Assembly: GCA_964575225.1 (NCBI GenBank)
Contig: CAZNQW010000175.1
Coordinates: forward strand, 1-8,447
DNA length: 8,447 bases
Source of the DNA: CAZNQW01 sp964575225
GTDB lineage: Bacteria > Chloroflexota > Anaerolineae > JAAYZQ01
Direction of reading: 5' to 3'
The translations under genes and the position numbers were made by a program. Under the pieces are notes generated by a model. That model was not told the origin of the DNA and did not search any database. It worked only from the letters and a program-made list of their open reading frames with translations. Of this stretch, positions 1 through 5,138 are shown piece by piece. Position 1 is the stretch's first letter. Each line of letters starts with the position of its first letter.

Positions 1-42
1 CTGCCTGCGCGATATTCCTTTCTTCTCCTCTTCGATACTCAT
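1..42 (-). CDS. Start of a gene leaving the left edge, probable Tat-exported protein (partial)
   Basis: Only the first 14 codons are in the window (MSIEEEKKGISRRQ). The start is supported by an AAAAGGAG ribosome binding site about 8 nt upstream and by a strong promoter and long structured leader further upstream. The short charged stretch followed by S-R-R-Q matches the beginning of a twin-arginine signal (consensus S/T-R-R-x-F-L-K), although the F-L-K and hydrophobic core would lie outside the window. Tat substrates are folded, often cofactor-bearing enzymes such as molybdopterin oxidoreductases. The nearby moeA-mobB genes and the leader's resemblance to a molybdenum-cofactor riboswitch fit that idea, but the product is an inference; the enzyme body is not visible. 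Confidence is fairly high for a gene start, moderate for Tat export and low for enzyme class. Confidence 0.72.
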   Translation of the reverse strand, partial: MSIEEEKKGISRRQ

Positions 43-162
43 GCTCTTCTCTCCTTTTCGTATGAAAAAACGGTCCCGGGATAGTCGCTCCATCCGTATC
101 CAGTTGTTGCCCCTTTCCCCCTCACCCGGTGATGGGTACTCCCCGAGTGGGATGGACGCTGC

Positions 163-191
163 AAAGAAAAAGGCGCCTCAAGAGAGACGCC
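163..191 (-). terminator. Intrinsic terminator within the leader of the left-edge gene (attenuator)
   Basis: On the minus strand, the arm GGCGTCTC (191-184), a TCTT loop and the arm GAGGCGCC (179-172) form an 8-bp stem with one G-T pair. A run of five T follows directly (171-167). This is a textbook Rho-independent terminator. It lies between the promoter and the coding start of the left-edge gene, so it would act as a conditional attenuator rather than an end-of-gene signal. Its 5' arm is identical to an 8-base segment near the start of the leader (352-345), which allows mutually exclusive pairing. Confidence 0.75.
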
Positions 192-252
192 GTTGGGGTG
201 GCTCGTATTCAGAAGGCGGACGAAGCACCAGTGGGCCCGTCAGTCACCTAGC

Positions 253-352
253 GGCGCATCTCCCTCCTGAAGAGGGGGCGTAGCCGAAGCCGCCACACCT
301 TTCCATCCTCAGGCCACCGGCACAAACTCGTGGGCTCAGAAGCGGAGACGCC
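253..352 (-). promoter_or_regulatory. Structured leader RNA, candidate molybdenum/tungsten-cofactor riboswitch
   Basis: Minus-strand RNA between a strong promoter and an intrinsic terminator folds by eye as follows. A closing stem pairs GGCGUCUCC (352-344) with GGAGAUGCGCC (263-253), with a 2-nt bulge. Inside is an imperfect stem, UUCUGAGCC with GGCCUGAGGA. Next comes the single-stranded-looking run GGAUGGAAAGG. Then an 8-bp hairpin (299-277) carries the loop GGCUUCG, followed by a small CCCUC/GAGGG hairpin. The combination GGAAAGG, short stem and GGCUUC resembles what I recall of the 3' half of the E. coli moaA Moco riboswitch (Rfam RF01055). The internal domain is short, as in the P3-lacking variants proposed to sense tungsten cofactor. 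The architecture is seen in the sequence; the family assignment is from memory and unverified. It could instead be another cis-regulatory RNA. Confidence 0.48.
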
Positions 353-377
353 GACAATCGATTATTCAGATACAACC

Positions 378-406
378 AGTATAGCACAGGGATCGGCCTT
401 TGTCAA
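378..406 (-). promoter_or_regulatory. Sigma70-type promoter for the leader and left-edge gene
   Basis: The -35 box is a perfect TTGACA (406-401). A 17-nt spacer leads to the -10 box TATACT (383-378), which is preceded by the extended -10 dinucleotide TG (TGCTATACT). Transcription would start near position 371 and give a leader of about 330 nt before the ATG at 42. This is the best promoter match in the window. Confidence 0.85.
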
Positions 407-660
407 TCGTGAAATTTGGAGATTTTTTGTCGTGAATTCGAGCCAAGCCTGTACCAGTTAGACGAATACCGTACACCACCTTCAAGAGCCTGGATCTTTC
501 TGCGTTAGACCAAAAAGGCCTCCGCTACCCCTGCCATGGACTCCCGCGTTCGCGGGGTGACCATCCAGGTGGGGCGGAAACCTTTGCGGGCGAATCCATG
601 GGTTCCCGCTTGCGCGGCAACGACGACGGCGGCGCGGGCGACCCTCGCGGGCAGGGGCAG
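407..660. other. Intergenic region between ubiA-family gene and leader promoter, with two REP-like hairpins
   Basis: No credible gene is present here. Open frames in this stretch lack ribosome binding sites and are out-of-frame artefacts of high GC. The only structure is a pair of related hairpin-forming segments (536-562 and 598-627). It separates the 3' end of the prenyltransferase gene from the promoter at 406. No clear terminator with a T-run was found after the prenyltransferase stop. Confidence 0.6.
536..627. repeat. Two degenerate REP-like palindromic units
   Basis: Two segments share the pattern ATGG-x-TCCCGC-TT-GCG. The first (536-562) contains the perfect hairpin CCCGCG-TT-CGCGGG (543-556). 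The second (598-627) has the weaker CCCGC-TT-GCGCGG version followed by CAACGACG. They resemble the 'GGATTCCCGC...GCGGGAATGACG' palindromes scattered between genes in many bacterial genomes. Seen directly: two related copies about 62 bp apart. That they belong to a genome-wide family is an inference. Confidence 0.5.
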
Positions 661-1569
661 TTACCCCAGCCAGACGGAGAGGAAAATGCCGATGGCCATC
701 AGCGCGGGGGTGAGCATGGCCACGTTGATGTTCTTGGCCTGGATGGGAAAGAGCCGTTCCAGGTCGTCGGCATAGCGGTAGGTGCCACGACTGACCTGGT
801 AGGCCATGGGCATGGTCAGCAGGCCCAACAGCGCGCCCGCAGGCAACTGTCCCAGGGCCCACCCGGCGACGATGGACACGTAGGTGGCCCACAGCATGAT
901 GCTGTGGACGATGCTGGCCCGCTTGCGACCCGCGACGATCACCAGGTTGCGCCGCCCGTGGGCCCGGTCGGGCTCCATGTCGGGGAATTGGTTAAGGAGC
1001 AGGATCTCGCTGACCAACCAGGTGTTCACCAGCGAGGCCCAAAAGGCCGGCCAGGTGTATTCGCCGGTGAGGCAGAAATGGCTGCCCAGGACCATCAAAA
1101 TGCCCACGCCCAGGCCCGGGGCGACGAGAGAGACGGCAGGCATGTGGGTAATCCAGGGGGTATAGGCCACGATCAGCAGGATGCCCAGCAATCCCAGGGG
1201 CAACAAAGCCCACCCCCAGACGGTGATGAAATAGATGCCTACCAGGATGACAATGGCCAGCGTGCCCAAACCGGCGGCCAAGGCCAGGGGCGCCGCGTGG
1301 GGCCTCTCTCGCAGCCGGGGCAGCCCGCCGCTAAAAGGCGTCTGAATGGTAGTCAGGTCCAGGCCGCTGCGAAAGTCGATATAGATGTTGAACGCGTTGA
1401 CGCTCGCTTGAGAGGCGAGGGCGCCGATGAGGACCAGCAGGAGATGCAAGAGATTGATGTCGTACCCCGACCACAGGGCGACGCCCACAGCCAGGGCCAC
1501 CGACGAGGGATCGGACATGAGGAAGGCTGGGCGCATGGGGGCGATAATGTCCATCAGCAAGTCGCGCAT
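661..1569 (-). CDS. UbiA-family membrane prenyltransferase
   Basis: The 302-residue protein is strongly hydrophobic, with about eight to nine membrane segments, the usual size for UbiA/MenA enzymes. These join a polyprenyl diphosphate to an aromatic acceptor in the membrane, as in quinone or prenylated lipid synthesis. The first aspartate-rich motif is at 61-71 (N61, D65, D71, pattern NxxxDxxxxGLD), followed by TPFSGG at 77-82. The second is at 193-206 (N193, D197, D201, then R202 and GRR), close to the MenA-type 'DIEEDRAAGKR' signature. The usual Asp after Asn in motif one (NDxxD) is Ile62 here. The start at 1569 has AAGGAG 10 nt upstream and its own promoter, so the gene is probably monocistronic. 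The family is secure, but DHNA, homogentisate, geranylgeranylglyceryl or another acceptor cannot be chosen from sequence; no men or ubi genes are adjacent. Confidence 0.92.
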   Translation of the reverse strand: MRDLLMDIIAPMRPAFLMSDPSSVALAVGVALWSGYDINLLHLLLVLIGALASQASVNAFNIYIDFRSGLDLTTIQTPFSGGLPRLRERPHAAPLALAAGLGTLAIVILVGIYFITVWGWALLPLGLLGILLIVAYTPWITHMPAVSLVAPGLGVGILMVLGSHFCLTGEYTWPAFWASLVNTWLVSEILLLNQFPDMEPDRAHGRRNLVIVAGRKRASIVHSIMLWATYVSIVAGWALGQLPAGALLGLLTMPMAYQVSRGTYRYADDLERLFPIQAKNINVAMLTPALMAIGIFLSVWLG

Positions 1570-1601
1570 CGCAGTCTTGCTCCTTTGATGTAGAATGTCT
1601 C

Positions 1602-1631
1602 AGTATAGCACGAAACCCATTCCTTTGTCCA
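1602..1631 (-). promoter_or_regulatory. Promoter of the UbiA-family gene
   Basis: The boxes are TGGACA (1631-1626), an 18-nt spacer, and TATACT (1607-1602) with an extended -10 TG. Transcription would start around 1595, about 26 nt before the ATG. The 11-base segment GTGCTATACTG is identical to that in the promoter at 378-406. The right end of the MITE-like element begins only 20 bp upstream of the -35 box. Confidence 0.68.
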
Positions 1632-1650
1632 GAGGGAAATTTCGCCTCAG

Positions 1651-1804
1651 TAGGGCTGTTGCAAAGTCGGCCAGTCAATCTAGTTTGGAGCTCGCCGCCC
1701 CCGTCTCGGGGGCGGCCTGCACACCTGGCAGACCACCGCGCCCCGAGGACGGGGCGCGGAGCCCAACCAAATCACATCGGTCAAGAGACAATGCAACAGC
1801 CCTG
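1651..1804. mobile_element. MITE-like non-autonomous element, 154 bp, with TIRs and 10-bp target duplication
   Basis: The ends are imperfect 18-bp terminal inverted repeats. The left end begins TAGGGCTGTTGCA and the right end, read inward, CAGGGCTGTTGCA; 15 of 18 positions match. The element is flanked by a perfect 10-bp direct repeat, TTCGCCTCAG, at 1641-1650 and 1805-1814, as expected for a target-site duplication. The interior has no coding capacity but holds two perfect 10-bp GC hairpins: 1694-1716 with a TCT loop and 1736-1759 with an AGGA loop. CAGGG-type ends and an 8-10 bp duplication recall ISAs1-type transposons, from memory, so the mobilising family is uncertain. The insertion lies between the lipoprotein gene and the ubiA promoter. 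Confidence 0.75.
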
Positions 1805-1814
1805 TTCGCCTCAG

Positions 1815-1977
1815 GGCCGGGATATCTCAAACCCCTGGGGGACCTTTGCGCAAAACGCCCCCTTTTCGGCGGCGGTCTTGGTACGGGCGGGTTTGAAACC
1901 GCCCCTACGATAGGTGCCCTTGGCTCCTACTTGTGCCTGCCTGTGCAGGCAGGAGCGACGAGCAGGGGAAAGCGGCG
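1815..1977. other. Intergenic remainder downstream of the lipoprotein gene
   Basis: This is the remainder of the gene-free stretch 1570-1977 after the ubiA promoter and the MITE-like element. It holds dispersed repeat copy A (1885-1941), the perfect 8-bp hairpin CCTGCCTG-TG-CAGGCAGG (1936-1953) and no gene I can support. The hairpin lies 25 bp past the lipoprotein stop but has no T-run, so a terminator role is only possible. Confidence 0.5.
1885..1941. repeat. Dispersed repeat, copy A
   Basis: This 57-bp segment contains GGTTTGAAACC at its start and CCCTTGGCTCCT, then TGCCTGCC, further along. It is about 85-90% identical to the segment at 7205-7263, in the same orientation, with a one-base gap. 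The GGTTTGAAACC core sits inside a hairpin (GGGC-GGTTT / AAACC-GCCC). Both copies lie at the 3' end of a minus-strand gene. It resembles the 'GGGTTTGAAACCCGCCCCTACG' sequence common between genes in Chloroflexota; that wider distribution is from memory. Confidence 0.8.
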
Positions 1978-2577
1978 CTAAGGCCGGGGTACGGCCTCTT
2001 CCATATAGTAATCGCAGATGTCCACGCCCGTCACCCGCTGGCCGACGGCTACCGGCACCGTCACCACGGTGTGATCGGGGCATTCCACGCTCAGGCCGCA
2101 CACCACAAACTCGGAATAGCTGGCCCCCACCCCTTCGTCGGTCCAGGAAAAAACCCAATAGTTCCCCGCCGGCACCTCGATCTCATAGGACATCGTGTCC
2201 ACCGGCACGTGCATCGACCAGGTCTCGCCCGTGTCGGCGTTGCGGGCATAGATCGTCATGGGCGGGATATACTCGGAGGGATAGCACAACGCGCCGCTGA
2301 GGATGCCCACCTGGGGTGCAGGCGTAGGTTCGGGCGTGGCCTCAGGAAGGACGTCCACCGGCGTAGCTTCGGGAAGGACATCCACCGCAGAGCTGGGGGC
2401 CAGGGTGACCGTCGGCTCCCCCACCCCGCCCGGTCCGACCGCCTCCGGGGTAAAAGTGGCGGTAACCACCAGCACCTCGACTTCTGGCGTCGACGGGGTA
2501 CCGCAGGCCAAGCCGGCGCCCATACACAGAACCATCACCAGCACAGCGGGCAGCCAGAGTCTTGTGCGATGCTTCAT
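1978..2577 (-). CDS. Putative secreted lipoprotein with Pro/Thr linker and four-cysteine beta domain
   Basis: The 199-residue product begins with a basic segment (K2-R7), a hydrophobic core (8-22) and a possible lipobox GLAC at 22-25, with C25 as the lipidated residue. Gly at -3 is unusual for a lipobox. A low-complexity linker (about 27-88) contains the 9-residue unit VDVLPEATP twice in tandem (65-82) and ends in PEPTPAP. The C-terminal domain (90-199) looks like an extracellular beta-sandwich with an 'AGNYWVFSW' strand and four cysteines (98, 160, 166, 188). I know similar domains from Chloroflexota secreted proteins, but no function is established. The start was set at 2577 because GGAGG lies 6 nt upstream; a longer frame to 2598 would place its ATG upstream of that site. 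It follows the amidohydrolase-CYTH gene by 33 bp and is probably cotranscribed. Confidence 0.83.
   Translation of the reverse strand: MKHRTRLWLPAVLVMVLCMGAGLACGTPSTPEVEVLVVTATFTPEAVGPGGVGEPTVTLAPSSAVDVLPEATPVDVLPEATPEPTPAPQVGILSGALCYPSEYIPPMTIYARNADTGETWSMHVPVDTMSYEIEVPAGNYWVFSWTDEGVGASYSEFVVCGLSVECPDHTVVTVPVAVGQRVTGVDICDYYMEEAVPRP
2332..2385 (-). repeat. Tandem 27-bp repeat coding VDVLPEATP twice
   Basis: Two in-frame 27-bp units in the lipoprotein linker encode identical 9-residue peptides. The DNA units differ at a few positions, so the duplication is not brand new. Copy number may vary between strains because the change is in frame. Confidence 0.8.
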
Positions 2578-2610
2578 GTCCTTCCTCCCTCTTTCCATCC
2601 CTGTTCTCGC

Positions 2611-4599
2611 CTAAAAGGATACGTACTCGTCTTGGACCAGGCCCGCCTTGTCGACGCCCAGCAGATCCAGCAGCTCGGAGATCATGCCGGCCTTTTGCAC
2701 GGCGTCCTGCTTGCTCCATGTGCGGGCCTTGATCTCCAGATAGACCTTGTCCGAGGCCGGTTGGCTAAGCCGATCCAGGTTCAGGGCAAAGTCGACGCCC
2801 TGGTACTTGACGCGCCACCGCCGCCGGATCTTGTCCACCCGGCGCTCTTCCCGGGGCTGGAAATATTCGCGGTAGAAGCGCAGGCTGCGGTCGGCCACCG
2901 CCGTAAAGCGCGACCGGGAAAGGACCACCGAATCGGCATACTCCCGCTCCTTGGTGGGGCCGTGGAAGGTCAGGTTGTAGATCGGCTTGACCTCCAGCCC
3001 CCGGTCCAGGAGATAATCCTCCCGGTAGCGGATAATGTCGACGCGGGATTCGTCGGCGTCGGCCTGGGGATCGTCAAAGAAAAAGTAGGTGTCGTACTGC
3101 TTGCGCTCGCTGGGCTTGATGACCATGATCTCGGGGGTAGCCGCCAGGCGGTCCACCAGGGCCTCGGCGTCGGGAACCCAGACCTTGACCTGCACTTCGT
3201 AGGTCTCGCCCCATTGCAGGGTGCCCAAAGCCACCAGCTTGTCCAGCAGGCTTTGCTCGCGGCGGGCCAGGAAGGCGCCCACCTGGCCCGCGATCCGCTG
3301 CGCCTCGGCGCGCACCTGCTCTTCGTCCAGGGTGAGCAGCGCCCAATCGCGCATCACCCAGCGGCCCTCGATCAGCACGTGCCGCACGTCCGACGACTTG
3401 GCTGCATAGACGAGCCGCGAATAGACATTGTCGGGCGAGAGGTCAAAATGGGGCACGTTGTGGACCCGATCCAGCTCCAACACGGCGAGGTCGGCCCGCT
3501 TGCCCACCTCCAGCGAGCCGATGATCGACCCCAGACCCAGGGCTCGGGCGCCGTCGATGGTCGCCATGGCCAGGGCCTGGCGGGCGGGGACGGCGGTGGG
3601 ATCGCCGCTGAGGCCCTTGGGCAACAAGGCGGCCAACCGCATCTCTTCGATCATGTCCTGGTCGTTGTTCGAGGCCTGGCCGTCGGTGCCAATGCCCACC
3701 ACCACGCCCTCGCCCATCATGCCCGCCACGTCGGCCAGACCGCTGCCCAGCTTCAGGTTGCTGGTGGGGTTGTGGGCCACCCCCACCCCCCGCTCGGCCA
3801 GGATACGCCAATCGGACTCGTTGAGGTGTACACAGTGGGCGGCCAGCACGGGGACGTCGAGCACGCCATGGGCCTCCAACACCTCCACCGGCGAAAGGCC
3901 GTACAGGGCGCGGGTCTCGTCCACGTTGCCGGTCGTCTCGGCGATGTGGATCAGCAGTGGCACCCCAAATTCGGCAGCCAGCGCCGCCGACTCGCGCAGC
4001 AGCTCGGGCGTGCTGGTCTCGGTGCCGTGGGGCCCCACCGCCGGAGTGACCAGGGGGTGCCCGTGCCACTGCTCGATGAACCGCCGGCACAGGGCCAGGG
4101 CCAGGTCATAGCTCTCGGCGTCGGGCGTCGGCCACTTCATGATGGTCTCGGCACAGATGGCGCGCATGCCGGCATCGGCTGCGGCCTGGGCCACCTCGTG
4201 CTCATAGTAGTACATGTCGGCGAAACAGGTCACCCCCGAACGGATCATCTCGGCGCACGACAGCAACGTGCCCCAGCGGCAGAATTCGGGGCTGACAAAC
4301 TCACGCTCCACCGGCAGCATGTAGCCAAACAGCCACACATCCAGGCGCTGATCGTCGACCAGGCCTCGCAGCAGGCTCATGGGGGTGTGGGTGTGGGTGT
4401 TGACCAGGCCCGGCAAGAGGGCCGCGCCCCGGCAGTCCACCACCTCCGCCCCCTGGTAGGCGGTCTGGATCTCGGCCGTGGGCCCCACAGCCACAATGGC
4501 CCCTTTGTCAATAGCAACAGCGCCCTGGAAGATCAGATCCCCCAGGGCGTTCATCGTAACCACCGTACCGTTGGTCAACAGCACGTCCACCAACTCCAT
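2611..4599 (-). CDS. MtaD-like amidohydrolase fused to a C-terminal CYTH domain
   Basis: A 662-residue cytosolic protein with two domains. Residues 1-440 are a TRZ/ATZ/MtaD amidohydrolase that likely deaminates 5'-methylthioadenosine, S-adenosylhomocysteine or a related adenosine. It has HxH (H69, H71), H191, H218 and E221, H255 and D306 in GTDGQASNND. Spacing and E98 agree with the Thermotoga deaminase TM0936 as I recall it, but its substrate Arg148 has no obvious counterpart. Residues 465-660 form a CYTH (triphosphate tunnel) domain: EVQVK (468-472, second Glu of ExExK is Gln), DTYF (503-506), RYRED (524-528), LTFHGP (543-548), a basic strand with R592-R594, LDR (608-610) and YLEIKAR (620-626). 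CYTH proteins hydrolyse triphosphates, cyclise ATP or bind polyphosphate. MtaD proteins normally stop near 430-440 residues. Start: GGAGG 8 nt upstream. Domain families are secure; joint function is unknown. Confidence 0.93.
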   Translation of the reverse strand: MELVDVLLTNGTVVTMNALGDLIFQGAVAIDKGAIVAVGPTAEIQTAYQGAEVVDCRGAALLPGLVNTHTHTPMSLLRGLVDDQRLDVWLFGYMLPVEREFVSPEFCRWGTLLSCAEMIRSGVTCFADMYYYEHEVAQAAADAGMRAICAETIMKWPTPDAESYDLALALCRRFIEQWHGHPLVTPAVGPHGTETSTPELLRESAALAAEFGVPLLIHIAETTGNVDETRALYGLSPVEVLEAHGVLDVPVLAAHCVHLNESDWRILAERGVGVAHNPTSNLKLGSGLADVAGMMGEGVVVGIGTDGQASNNDQDMIEEMRLAALLPKGLSGDPTAVPARQALAMATIDGARALGLGSIIGSLEVGKRADLAVLELDRVHNVPHFDLSPDNVYSRLVYAAKSSDVRHVLIEGRWVMRDWALLTLDEEQVRAEAQRIAGQVGAFLARREQSLLDKLVALGTLQWGETYEVQVKVWVPDAEALVDRLAATPEIMVIKPSERKQYDTYFFFDDPQADADESRVDIIRYREDYLLDRGLEVKPIYNLTFHGPTKEREYADSVVLSRSRFTAVADRSLRFYREYFQPREERRVDKIRRRWRVKYQGVDFALNLDRLSQPASDKVYLEIKARTWSKQDAVQKAGMISELLDLLGVDKAGLVQDEYVSF

Positions 4600-4737
4600 G
4601 AGTGGTTCCTCCTTTATGTCAACATTCCATGACAGACGACCTGCGATTCAGGGGCGAATCGGGAATTGAACCCCCATAGCCCGCCCTTTTGATGCAGAGG
4701 TGGCCGACAGTCCCTCCGCAGGGGCTGGGAGCCTGGG

Positions 4738-5016
4738 CTAAAAGACAAAATCCTTGTCGTCGTCTTCATCCTCGTCGTCCTCGTCCTCTTCCCAGTCGTC
4801 GTCCCAATCGTCGTCCTCTTCCTCATAGGACGATCCAGCCCCCTTGGCATTCCAATACAGGTCATCGTCCTCATCGACCTCTTCGTCGGCATCCACGTCG
4901 ACGAGGTCCTGATAGGTCTGGCAGCCATCATCGGGATCGTACTCGATCTCTTCGGCGCTGCAAACTCCCTGTTCCCAGAATATGCACGTGGTGGCTCGAC
5001 AGATAATGTGGGTCAT
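4738..5016 (-). CDS. Small four-cysteine protein with a highly acidic C-terminal tail
   Basis: The 92-residue product has an N-terminal cysteine module, C6-x4-C11-x7-C19-x12-C32, with a 'CIFWEQGVC' core and 'AEEIEYDPDDGC' following. The spacing recalls small metal-binding modules such as DUF1540, so zinc or another metal is a reasonable guess, not a demonstrated role. From residue 36 on, the chain is mostly Asp and Glu, with isolated Trp and Tyr, and ends KDFVF. It is very acidic and probably disordered. The frame stays open upstream to 5259, but that overlaps mobB. The ATG at 5016 has GGGAG 8 nt upstream and begins exactly at the conserved-looking part. It lies 110 bp after mobB and 138 bp before the amidohydrolase-CYTH gene, with no clear promoter of its own. 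I recall similar proteins in Anaerolineae but no named gene. Confidence 0.8.
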   Translation of the reverse strand: MTHIICRATTCIFWEQGVCSAEEIEYDPDDGCQTYQDLVDVDADEEVDEDDDLYWNAKGAGSSYEEEDDDWDDDWEEDEDDEDEDDDKDFVF

Positions 5017-5112
5017 TCTCCAAACTCCCGCGTAATTTCGACACCTGGACTGCTGCGCGCGATTCCCCAACACGCACAATGGGCCCGAATGGGCTGGGGT
5101 TCGCGCATAGAA

Positions 5113-5138
5113 CCGGAAATCGGCCTTTACCGATCCGG
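5113..5138 (-). terminator. Hairpin spanning the mobB stop codon, possible weak terminator
   Basis: CCGGATCGG and CCGATTTCCGG flank the mobB stop and pair as CCGG/CCGG and ATCGG/CCGAT, with a 2-nt bulge and a 6-nt loop. No T-run follows, so it may instead stabilise the upstream mRNA or partly attenuate reading into the downstream genes. Confidence 0.3.

Noticed and set aside
41..283. A plus-strand open frame of 80 codons across the leader region
   Set aside because: It overlaps the minus-strand promoter leader and terminator, has no ribosome binding site, and its product is low-complexity with no recognisable domain.
598..1593. A plus-strand open frame of 331 codons opposite the prenyltransferase gene
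   Set aside because: It is low-complexity Gly/Gln/His/Asp sequence with no motifs; the minus strand clearly encodes a membrane enzyme there.
4617..4622. TTGACA on the minus strand just before the amidohydrolase-CYTH gene, as a -35 box
   Set aside because: It abuts the ribosome binding site, so its -10 box would fall inside the coding sequence; no suitable TATAAT-like box exists for it upstream of the start.
1933..4632. A plus-strand open frame of 899 codons lying antisense to the amidohydrolase-CYTH and lipoprotein genes
   Set aside because: It mirrors the codon structure of the minus-strand genes, is rich in His, Gly and Gln without any domain, and has no ribosome binding site. Long antisense frames are common at this GC content.
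4649..4690. A tRNA-like fragment: on the minus strand GGTTCAATTCCC resembles a tRNA T-loop
   Set aside because: The T-stem pairs at only three positions, no matching 5' acceptor strand is found about 70 nt upstream, and no anticodon arm is recognisable.
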